In this document: positions 37,277 to 45,855 of the stretch, in pieces
How positions within the stretch are numbered: position 1 is the stretch's first letter
How the letters are laid out: each line of letters opens with the position of its first letter
Source: Oscillospiraceae bacterium
Lineage (GTDB): Bacteria > Bacillota > Clostridia > Oscillospirales > Ruminococcaceae
Direction: 5' to 3'
Length of the DNA stretch: 64,000 bases
Assembly: GCA_009783695.1 (NCBI GenBank)
Contig: WRCY01000007.1
Span: forward strand, 1 to 64,000
Made by a program: the position numbers and the translations under genes
Notes under the pieces: generated by a model
Database searches by the model: none
What the model was told of the DNA's origin: nothing
The model's input: the letters and a program-made list of their open reading frames with translations, nothing else

Positions 37277-39706
37277 TCAAGTTTTAAATACCTTTTTTGA
37301 AATCTCGCTCCCGGCCAGTGTAACAAAAACAAACGCAAGGCACACCGCAGCTTGTGTAAAATTTAGCGGTACTGTTGTAAATAAACTGTTTAAAACCGGC
37401 ACATACATAACCGCAATAAGAATCATTAGCGACAGCAAAATTGAAATATTAAGGAACCGGTTTTTAAACAGGCTTTTTTTAAAGCAAAGCGCAGCTTCCG
37501 TCTTCGACGGATATGCAATTAAAAGCTCACTTGCAACAAGCGTGAAAAAGCACATACTGACGGCAACCGCATAATTATCATACGCAAAAAGCCCGACCAG
37601 GAACGCACCGAGCGCACCCGCGCAGACAAACAATGACCGGAACGCAACCGAGCCTTTCATAGATTTGTTAATTATAGGCTCGCGAGGGTCGCGTGGCGGA
37701 CGCTTCATAATCCCCGCCTCCCTGCCCTCCATGCCGAGCGCGAACGCAGGGAACGCGTCAGTAATCAGGTTTATGAACAGCAGCTGCGTCGCCACAAGCG
37801 GCACGGGAAGCCCGAAAATAATCGCGAGTAATATTATAAGAATCTCGCCGATATTGCACGCCAAAAGATACCCGGTGACCTTGCGTATATTACCGTATAT
37901 CGTCCGCCCCTGCTCAACCGCTCCGACTATGCTCGCAAAATTATCGTCGGTGAGAATCATGTCGGCGGTTTCCTTGGAAACGTCGGTGCCTGTAATCCCC
38001 ATTGCTATGCCGATGTCGGCTTTTTTAAGCGACGGCGCGTCATTGACGCCGTCGCCTGTCATCGCGACAATGTGCCCCCCTGTTTTCAGCTGCGTAACTA
38101 TATTTACCTTATCCTCCGGCGACACGCGTGCGTAAACGTCTTCGGGCGCTATACCGAGCTCCTTTGCAATGGCAAGCGCTGTAATTTTATGGTCGCCTGT
38201 AATCATCTTAACATTAATCCCTGCAGTTCGGCACTGCGCGATTGCGTTTTTCGCTTCCTCGCGCGGCGGGTCAATAATGCCCATCAGTCCGATAAACCTG
38301 CCGTCCACCGCGAATGCAAGCACTCGCAGCGCCCTGCCCGCCATTTCATCGGATTTTTTGTGAACCTCATCGCTGACAGGCGTACACTGCCTTAATACAG
38401 CTTCAAGCGAGCCTTTTAGCCAGTTTTTTCCGCCTGCAGTAACCTGCATAAACTTTTTTTCACTGTCGAACGGTATCTCATCAGTCCGCTCGCAGCCGCT
38501 GATGTCAACACCCGCTTTGTCTGCAGCAACAGCAAGCGCAACTTCCGTCGGCTCGCCGATATAGCTGCCGTTTTCATTTCTGATTGAGTTATTACACAGC
38601 ACACCACACTTAAACAAATTGTCAATTGTAAGTTGTAAATTGTCAATTGTCCATATTTCCGTCACTGTCATTTTGTTTTGCGTCAGCGTACCTGTTTTAT
38701 CCGAGCATATAACTGTAGTACTGCCGAGCGTTTCAACCGCTCTGAGCTTCTTGATGATTGCATTTCTTTTCACCATTTTCTGCACGCCGATTGCAAGGAT
38801 TACAGTCGCCACAATCGCGACGCCCTCCGGCACCGCCGCAACAGCCAAAGACACAGACACCATCAGCATTTCAACTATATCGCGCGGGTCGCCGATACCG
38901 AGCATGTTATATAAGAAGCCGATTCCGAACACAAGCGCGCAGGTCGCAATGCAGACAATCCCGAGCACCTTTGCCATGCCGTTCAGCTTGTCCTGCAAGG
39001 GCGTGCTGCCCTCGTCTGTTTCGTTCAGAATCGCCGCTATTCTGCCCATTTCGGTGTTCATTCCCGTAGCACAAACGACGCCCGCGCCGCGCCCGTAAGT
39101 CACGACAGTGCCCATTGCTGCCGAATTTACACGGTCGCCGAGCGGCACACCGCTGTCAAGAACAGCTTCTGCATTTTTCTCAACCGGAACCGACTCGCCG
39201 GTCAGCGCGGATTCGTCAACCTTGAGATTAACGCACTCGACAAGCCTTAAATCGGCAGGGATATAATCGCCCGCATCCAGCACAATTACATCACCTAAAA
39301 CAACATTCCCGGATTCAATCCTCTCGACTGCACTGTTTCTGCGAACCTTAGCTTTCGGGCTTGACATGCTTTTTAATTCTTTCAGCGCATTGTCGGCTTT
39401 ATTCTCCTGCGTAATGCCGATAATCATGTTAACAACCAGAATCCCCATGATTATAACCGCGTCCTTGAGCCCGTCCCCGGCAACTATGGAAATCACTGCC
39501 GCCGCAATTAGTATTAAAACAAGAAAATCCTTGAACTGCGCCAATATCCGCATAAGCAGCGACTTTTTCTTCGCGCCTGCAAGCTTGTTGGCGCCGTTTT
39601 GCGCGAGCCTTCGTGCGGCCTCGTCCGCGGTTAAGCCGCGCTCAAAATCCACATCAAGCACTCTCAATGACTGCGAAATACCTTTATTGTAAAACTCTGT
39701 ATCCAT
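37277..39706 (-). CDS. Cation-transporting P-type ATPase (Ca2+/Mn2+ type)
   Basis: 809 aa; ICSDKTGTLTQNKMTVTE, TGDGVNDAPSLKKADIGIAMG, GDYIPADLRLVE. Confidence 0.93.
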   Translation of the reverse strand: MDTEFYNKGISQSLRVLDVDFERGLTADEAARRLAQNGANKLAGAKKKSLLMRILAQFKDFLVLILIAAAVISIVAGDGLKDAVIIMGILVVNMIIGITQENKADNALKELKSMSSPKAKVRRNSAVERIESGNVVLGDVIVLDAGDYIPADLRLVECVNLKVDESALTGESVPVEKNAEAVLDSGVPLGDRVNSAAMGTVVTYGRGAGVVCATGMNTEMGRIAAILNETDEGSTPLQDKLNGMAKVLGIVCIATCALVFGIGFLYNMLGIGDPRDIVEMLMVSVSLAVAAVPEGVAIVATVILAIGVQKMVKRNAIIKKLRAVETLGSTTVICSDKTGTLTQNKMTVTEIWTIDNLQLTIDNLFKCGVLCNNSIRNENGSYIGEPTEVALAVAADKAGVDISGCERTDEIPFDSEKKFMQVTAGGKNWLKGSLEAVLRQCTPVSDEVHKKSDEMAGRALRVLAFAVDGRFIGLMGIIDPPREEAKNAIAQCRTAGINVKMITGDHKITALAIAKELGIAPEDVYARVSPEDKVNIVTQLKTGGHIVAMTGDGVNDAPSLKKADIGIAMGITGTDVSKETADMILTDDNFASIVGAVEQGRTIYGNIRKVTGYLLACNIGEILIILLAIIFGLPVPLVATQLLFINLITDAFPAFALGMEGREAGIMKRPPRDPREPIINKSMKGSVAFRSLFVCAGALGAFLVGLFAYDNYAVAVSMCFFTLVASELLIAYPSKTEAALCFKKSLFKNRFLNISILLSLMILIAVMYVPVLNSLFTTVPLNFTQAAVCLAFVFVTLAGSEISKKVFKT
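38617..38650. repeat. Short dispersed AATTGTCAATTGT repeat inside the P-ATPase CDS
   Basis: AAATTGTCAATTGT-AAGTTGT-AAATTGTCAATTGT; encodes TIDNLQLTIDN; related to 48726-48780. Confidence 0.8.
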
Positions 39707-39744
39707 ATTTTTATTATGCCCTTTCTTTACTAATGTTGTATTAA

Positions 39745-39781
39745 AATATCGTTTTCACCGATTTGGGTTTTTTATCTTGAA
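39745..39781 (-). promoter_or_regulatory. Two-box leader motif upstream of P-ATPase
   Basis: Sense TTCAAG-N15-CGGTGAAAACG. Confidence 0.6.
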
Positions 39782-39786
39782 GCTTA

Positions 39787-39946
39787 GAGCCTATCCAACA
39801 ATAGAACGTGTACAGATTGGTGAGTGGATTTTTCGTCAGACAAGGCAATTTTTTGGCGAATATCCGTTGATATTTAAGAAAAAATTAACGCAGTATGACG
39901 GAAAATACGCTGTCAAGATGTACGTGGACTATTGTTGGATAGGCTC
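39787..39946. mobile_element. MITE-like element, 160 bp, 18 bp terminal inverted repeats, TTA target duplication
   Basis: GAGCCTATCCAACAATAG ... CTATTGTTGGATAGGCTC, flanked by TTA on both sides; no coding capacity. Confidence 0.85.
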
Positions 39947-39961
39947 TTAATACATCCTCTA

Positions 39962-40004
39962 AAAATAAACAAACCCAAGCACAGCCTTATGCAGGCTATA
40001 CCTG
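39962..40004 (-). terminator. Riboswitch-associated terminator hairpin
   Basis: Sense CAGGTATAGCCTGCATAAGGCTGTGCTTGGGTTTGTTTATTTTT; 12 bp stem including G-U pairs then U-rich. Confidence 0.7.
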
Positions 40005-40155
40005 AGTCTCGCTAATTAAGACAAAACCGAGTTTTTACACCGGCTGCAAACACCTGCTCTTTCCGGTGAGCGTTGTTTCATGTCAGTATAAAAACCGTGA
40101 TGACGGCTTGCCACGCGGATTATTAATTCCGCGCAAACTACTCCCTCATGAGTTA
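40002..40155 (-). ncRNA. Probable yybP-ykoY (manganese) riboswitch
   Basis: Sense TGAGGGAGTAG...GTCATCACGG...GCTCACCGG...CTCGGTTTTGTC...GCGAGACTCA; upstream of a P-type ATPase. Confidence 0.65.
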
Positions 40156-40406
40156 TTCTGTTGCACTTATTATAACATATTTTTCATGACTTGTCAACTT
40201 TTATTATATGATACACAATTTGTGCATTATATACATGACGAACGCAATATATTGATAATGTTTAGGTATTATGCAAATTGCCCTAATCCCGAAAATATGT
40301 TAAAATTAATTTGTACATATTGAAGAATTACAAAAACTTTGAAACTTTTTTCGTCTTTATATTGTTTTATATATAGACGAAAAAATAGTAAAAATGGAGG
40401 AAGAAC

Positions 40407-42980
40407 ATGAAACTAAAGAGAATCACAGCTATACTTACAGCGCTTACGCTTATACTTATTACAATACCGACAGCGGCGGCGGAAGATTTTATAGCCGTGA
40501 CAAGCATTACGGGCGTTTCCACCAACGCAACGGCCGGTACCCAGCTTATGCTTGACAATGCCACTGTACAGCCGGTGAACGCCACTAACCAGGCTATAGT
40601 CTGGACAGTCGCCGACCAAGGGTCGACAGGCGCTTCTATTTCCGGTGCGGCGTTTAATGCGTCTGGCTCGGGAACAGCGATAATAACCGCGACAATCGCG
40701 AGCGGCTCCGGCGAGGGCGTGAATTACACCCAGGACTTCACCATATCCGTTAATATGCCTTTCATCGGAGTGACGGATATAACGGGAATCCCTGCAAATC
40801 AGACAGCGGGAACATTTTTGCTTGAGGGTGTCATCTCCCCCGCGAACGCCACCAGCACAGGCATCGTGTGGAGCCTTGTCAACGCGGGGACGACAGGCGC
40901 GTCTGTTTCGGGAAACTCGCTCACAACGACCAACACCGGAACAGTTCTCATTCGCGCTACAATAGAAAACGGATTGACAAGCGCAACTCATTTCGTTAAA
41001 GATTTTTCAATTAATATCGGTACACAAACCATTACAAGCGTTTCCGTTCAAATCCCCGCGCCCGAAACCTTCGGGCTGCGCCCGACAACAGCGACCCTGC
41101 CCACCAACTCAAACTTCACCGTAAATTCGGTTACGTGGCGGGTGGGAACGACGAACTTTACGGGAGCTTCGTTCCTCGGGAACACCCGCTATACAGTCGA
41201 TATAACCATAGCCGCAAATTCCGGCTTCACATTTGCGGACGGCAGCTCTTTTATAGGCAGAATCAATGCCACCGCCCCCACTAACTTAGTGCGTAACACC
41301 AACGGCACGATTACTATGTCGCTTGAGTTTCCCTCAACCAGAGCCACCAGCGTCCTGCCGACAGCCCCACAGAACTTCAAAGCCGAGCCCGGCAACAACC
41401 AGGTGAGGCTTACCTGGACTGCCCCCCAGAACACCGGCGGCAGCAATATCGTGAGATACCAGCTTTCATACGGGCTTACCACCGGTTACACGCGGCAATG
41501 GGATAATATCCCAAACTCCAGCGGAACGACTGTCGCATATACCGTGACCGGTCTTGAAAACGACAAGGAATATACGTTTGAGCTGCGGGCGGTGAACCAG
41601 GCCTACGGAGGCGGCGTGGCAACCTCGGCGATTAGGTCGATGCCTGTAGGTACCGCAACAGCTCCCCAGAACTTCCGCGTTTCACCCGGTAACAATCACG
41701 TATTGATTTCATGGACACCTCCGTCATTCACGGGCGGAACAATCACAGGTTATGAGTATTCGTACGCGCCCTCGGGCAGCTACACCGAAAGCTGGGACGA
41801 GGTTCCCCGCACGGGCTCGGGCGTACCGCTCAACTATGTTGTGGAGGATGTCACCAACGGCGTCGAATACACTTTCCAGGTCAGAGCGGTGAACTCCAAC
41901 GGAGAGGGCACAGCCTCGGCTAAGATTAACGGCATGCCTGCGGTAAATATAATCTCGGCACCGAGAAGCTTCTCGGCGACAGCCGGAAACGAGCAGGTCG
42001 TGCTCTCATGGAACACACCGCAAAGCCTTGGCGGCAACACGATTACAAAATATCAGTACTCACAAATCACAACCTCGGGAAACCCGACATGGCGCGATGT
42101 TCCCGATTCAAACGCGAATACTAATTCATTTACGATTACGGGGCTCACCAACGGCACAACTTACTTCTTTGAAGTTCGCGCGGTAGCCGGCTCAGTCTTA
42201 GGCTCTACTTCGGGCGTAAGAGTAGCGGCACCCGCCGCCGCCATCTCGAACAGTACCACCTCTGTTGACAACAGGGCGGGCGATATTCAGACCGCGGCAA
42301 ACAACAACACAGGGCAAACCATAACGGTTACCATGGCTTCCGGCTCAAACTCAATTTCCAAAGCGGTTCTCGATTCAATCAGAGGTAAAAACGTAATACT
42401 TTCACTTGATTACGGCGCCCTGGGCAGAATCACGATTAACGGCACGGGAGTTAATTCAACCAACGGCGCGTCAACCCTTAACATGAATCTTCAGCGCACC
42501 TCCGGAACAGCCACGATGATTGCCGAATACGCGATTCCGAAAACAGAGATTGACGCAAGGAACCCCCTGCCCGTTCATCAGCTTAAAATAGGTTCCGGCT
42601 CTTCCGTTGCTATTAACGGCACGGTTACCGTTAACGTCGGCGACGCGAATTCCGGCAGAAACGCAATCCTGTGCAGATACAACGCAACCTCAAAGCAATT
42701 CGAGGTTATAAATTCAAGCGTAATAGCCTCAAACGGCACTGCCGCGATTGAATTTACGGGAACCGGCGACTATCTGATTATCGTTCAGCGCGACGGCGAT
42801 GTGAACGGCAATAACGAAATCGGCACGGACGACGCTCTTGAAATCCTCAGAGCCGTTGCAGGAATCATAAAGCTTGACCCTGTTCAGCTGCACGTAGCAA
42901 GCACAAGGCGCGACAGCAAGGTTGAAACAGGCGACGCAATGGCCATACTGCGGCGCGTCGCGGGGCTTACCGTATCCTAA
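40407..42980 (+). CDS. Secreted protein: Ig-like repeats, three FN3 domains, C-terminal type I dockerin
   Basis: Signal peptide; three APQNFxxxPGNNxVxLxWxxP FN3 units; dockerin DVNGNNEIGTDDALEILRAVAG...ETGDAMAILRRVAGL. Confidence 0.85.
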   Translation: MKLKRITAILTALTLILITIPTAAAEDFIAVTSITGVSTNATAGTQLMLDNATVQPVNATNQAIVWTVADQGSTGASISGAAFNASGSGTAIITATIASGSGEGVNYTQDFTISVNMPFIGVTDITGIPANQTAGTFLLEGVISPANATSTGIVWSLVNAGTTGASVSGNSLTTTNTGTVLIRATIENGLTSATHFVKDFSINIGTQTITSVSVQIPAPETFGLRPTTATLPTNSNFTVNSVTWRVGTTNFTGASFLGNTRYTVDITIAANSGFTFADGSSFIGRINATAPTNLVRNTNGTITMSLEFPSTRATSVLPTAPQNFKAEPGNNQVRLTWTAPQNTGGSNIVRYQLSYGLTTGYTRQWDNIPNSSGTTVAYTVTGLENDKEYTFELRAVNQAYGGGVATSAIRSMPVGTATAPQNFRVSPGNNHVLISWTPPSFTGGTITGYEYSYAPSGSYTESWDEVPRTGSGVPLNYVVEDVTNGVEYTFQVRAVNSNGEGTASAKINGMPAVNIISAPRSFSATAGNEQVVLSWNTPQSLGGNTITKYQYSQITTSGNPTWRDVPDSNANTNSFTITGLTNGTTYFFEVRAVAGSVLGSTSGVRVAAPAAAISNSTTSVDNRAGDIQTAANNNTGQTITVTMASGSNSISKAVLDSIRGKNVILSLDYGALGRITINGTGVNSTNGASTLNMNLQRTSGTATMIAEYAIPKTEIDARNPLPVHQLKIGSGSSVAINGTVTVNVGDANSGRNAILCRYNATSKQFEVINSSVIASNGTAAIEFTGTGDYLIIVQRDGDVNGNNEIGTDDALEILRAVAGIIKLDPVQLHVASTRRDSKVETGDAMAILRRVAGLTVS

Positions 42981-42990
42981 ATAAACATAT

Positions 42991-43034
42991 AAAACACTCG
43001 CTGTACATTAAACTGTACGGCGAGTGTTTTTATT
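42991..43034. terminator. Rho-independent terminator
   Basis: AAAACACTCGCTGTACATTAAACTGTACGGCGAGTGTTTTTATTT. Confidence 0.85.
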
Positions 43035-43043
43035 TATTCGTTT

Positions 43044-44096
43044 TTATACGAGCCGCTTGTCAAGCGCGGTTATGTCCTGCGCGTAGCTGAGCGCGGTATC
43101 GCGCGTAACCCAGCCGCCATAATAAAGCTCCGATATGGCGTCGTCCATTGTCTGCATACCGAGTTTTTTGCTCGTTTGCAAAACCGACGGAATCTGAAAG
43201 GTTTTTCCCTCGCGGATATAACTCTTGATTGCGCCGTTGGACAGCATTACCTCAATGGCAGCCACTCTGCCCTTGCCGTCCTTTTTCGGCAGCAGCTGCT
43301 GTGAAACCACGCACTCCAGCACATCCGCGAGCTGCGTTCTGATTTGCTGCTGTTGATACGGCGGGAAGATGTCAATGATTCTGTCAACTGTATTGGCGGC
43401 GCCGACTGTGTGCAGTGTTGAGAAAACTAAGTGCCCTGTTTCGGCAGCGGTAACGGCTGTGGAAATAGTTTCCAGGTCACGCATCTCCCCCACCAGTATT
43501 ACGTCGGGGTCCTGCCGCAGCGAGGCGCGCAACGCCGACGCAAAGTTCCTCGAGTCAGTGCCCATGTCCCGCTGATTAACTATGCTTTGTTTGTGCGAGT
43601 GCAGGTACTCAACAGGGTCTTCAAGCGTGATTACATGATACTTGTATGTATTGTTAATAATGTTGATGAGCGAGGCGAGCGTTGTGGATTTACCGCTGCC
43701 CGTAGCTCCCGTAACAAGCACCAGACCTCTGCGTTTGTGCACCATTTCTATTACGCTTGCGGGAATCCCGAGCTCCTCCGGGCCGGGGATATGCAGGTTA
43801 AGTATACGCGCGACAAGCGCCATGCTTCCCCGCTGATAAAACACATTCACGCGGTAACGCCCGACTCGGGGAATGGAATGAGCGAAGTCCACCTCGCCGT
43901 CCTTGCGCAGAATCTCTTTCTGATTATCGCTCATTATTTCAAAAGCGACTCTTTCTATATCCGCGCCGCTCATGCGCTCGTCGCCGATAGGCGTAATGTG
44001 CCCGTCAACACGGCAGGAGGGCGGGCGCGCAATGGTTAAATGCAGGTCTGACGCATGCAGGGCCGCCGCTTGTTGAATCAAGGTTTCAAAAGTCAT
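43044..44096 (-). CDS. pilT: Type IV pilus retraction ATPase PilT
   Basis: GATGSGKSTTLASLIN, ALRASLRQDPDVILVGEMRDLETISTAVTAAETGHLVFSTLHT. Confidence 0.93.
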   Translation of the reverse strand: MTFETLIQQAAALHASDLHLTIARPPSCRVDGHITPIGDERMSGADIERVAFEIMSDNQKEILRKDGEVDFAHSIPRVGRYRVNVFYQRGSMALVARILNLHIPGPEELGIPASVIEMVHKRRGLVLVTGATGSGKSTTLASLINIINNTYKYHVITLEDPVEYLHSHKQSIVNQRDMGTDSRNFASALRASLRQDPDVILVGEMRDLETISTAVTAAETGHLVFSTLHTVGAANTVDRIIDIFPPYQQQQIRTQLADVLECVVSQQLLPKKDGKGRVAAIEVMLSNGAIKSYIREGKTFQIPSVLQTSKKLGMQTMDDAISELYYGGWVTRDTALSYAQDITALDKRLV

Positions 44097-45829
44097 TATA
44101 ACGTTCCGCCTCCTATATTTGATGTATTCTCAAAAGATATTTTAAGCATCTCGGAAATGGTTGTAGTCCCCTCAAGCACGTGCTTTATCGCGCTCATTCG
44201 CAACGTGTTCATGCCCTCGGATATGCCGATATCGCGGATTTCCTCAGTAGTCGCCATCTTCGAGATTGCGGCCTTTAGCTTCGGCGAAATCGCCATAATT
44301 TCATATACGCCGATTCTTCCGTAATATCCCGAATCCCCGCACAAGTGGCAGCCCGCCGTGTCGTAAATCTCCAATTCCTGACTAATCGGTATGTTTAAAG
44401 AGATTTTTTCATGGTCTTTAGCGGGACGCAGTACACGGCAAGCCGTGCAAAGCCGCCGCACAAGCCGCTGCGCCATAATTCCCACAAGCGCGTCTGCAAG
44501 CAGAAACGATTCTACGCCCATGTCGATAAGGCGCGTAATGGTCGCCGCCGCGCTGTTAGTGTGCAATGTACTGACAACCAAGTGACCCGTGTTCGATGCT
44601 TGTACAGCAATCCCCGCCGTTTCGGAGTCGCGGATTTCACCGACCATGATAATATCGGGGTCCTGCCGCAGAATCGAGCGCAGCGCGGAAGCAAAAGTCA
44701 TGTTGGCTTTGGGGTTAACCTGCACCTGGTTTACGCCCGCGATGTTTGCTTCAACAGGGTCTTCAACGGTGATTATATTTACCTGCTCGGTATTGAGCTC
44801 GGAAATTGCGGTATACAGCGTGGTGGATTTTCCGCTGCCTGTAGGACCTGTAACTAAAATGATTCCGTGCGGGTTCGAGAGAATTTGATTGAACCGCTCA
44901 AGCTCATAGTCCTTCATACCGAGCTCAGACTTTTTCCGCGCGAACGACGTCCTCAGCGCAAGACGCATAACTACCTTTTCACCGTATGTAGACGGAAGAA
45001 TCGAAACACGGATGTCATACTCTTGCTTGTCAACAATGATGGACATACGCCCGTCCTGCGGCTTTCTTTTCTCGGAAATGTCCATACCCGAAAGGATTTT
45101 TATGCGGGTTGTAATCGCCGACAAAAGCGCGATGTCATACATCATCTTCTCGACTAAAACGCCGTCTATTCTGAAACGCACGCGGATTTGCTTTTCGAGC
45201 GGGTCAAAGTGAATATCACTTGTGCGAAGACGCACCGCCTGCTCAATTATCGAACGCACAAGCTGCACTATCGGCGCGTTTGAAACGTCTGTATCGCCCT
45301 GCGCTTCCATTGCGGCCAATTGCGCGAGCTGAAGCTCGCGCTCCTTTGAATACTGCTCCGCCGCAGACATAGCCTCGCTCGTCCCGAAGAAGCGGTCAAG
45401 AACGGAGTTGATTGCGCCGTAAGTGGCAATCCGCGGCTCAATGGCGTAGTTTGTGATAATGGCTATGTCGTCCTGCGCAACCATGTCGAGCGGGTCTGCC
45501 ATTGCAAGAATCAAGACGTTCGGGTTCGCCGGGTCAAACTCGATGGGCAGCACGCTGTGCTTACGGAGCACGGAGCCGTTTACAAGCCCGATAATTTCGG
45601 GCGGAATTTTAATCCCGTGAAGGTCGATAATGGGGATATTAAGCTGCAAATGTAGCGCCGTAGCGATGTCGTCGCCTGTGATGAAACCACATTCAATCAG
45701 GCAGTCGCCGAGCCTCATTCCTTTGTTTTTCTTCTGGAATTCAAAAGCCGCCGATAACTGCGCCTCCGTTATAACATCATGATGTAGCAGAATGTCGCCG
45801 AGCCTGAGTTTCTGACCGCCGCTTCTCAT
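44096..45829 (-). CDS. pilB: Type IV pilus assembly ATPase PilB/GspE
   Basis: GTGPTGSGKSTTLYTAI-type Walker A, SILRQDPDIIMVGEIRDSETAGIAVQASNTGHLVVSTLHTN, CxxC pair. Confidence 0.93.
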   Translation of the reverse strand: MRSGGQKLRLGDILLHHDVITEAQLSAAFEFQKKNKGMRLGDCLIECGFITGDDIATALHLQLNIPIIDLHGIKIPPEIIGLVNGSVLRKHSVLPIEFDPANPNVLILAMADPLDMVAQDDIAIITNYAIEPRIATYGAINSVLDRFFGTSEAMSAAEQYSKERELQLAQLAAMEAQGDTDVSNAPIVQLVRSIIEQAVRLRTSDIHFDPLEKQIRVRFRIDGVLVEKMMYDIALLSAITTRIKILSGMDISEKRKPQDGRMSIIVDKQEYDIRVSILPSTYGEKVVMRLALRTSFARKKSELGMKDYELERFNQILSNPHGIILVTGPTGSGKSTTLYTAISELNTEQVNIITVEDPVEANIAGVNQVQVNPKANMTFASALRSILRQDPDIIMVGEIRDSETAGIAVQASNTGHLVVSTLHTNSAAATITRLIDMGVESFLLADALVGIMAQRLVRRLCTACRVLRPAKDHEKISLNIPISQELEIYDTAGCHLCGDSGYYGRIGVYEIMAISPKLKAAISKMATTEEIRDIGISEGMNTLRMSAIKHVLEGTTTISEMLKISFENTSNIGGGTL

Positions 45830-45855
45830 ATAAAAATCCTCCTCCGGGGTTTTGT

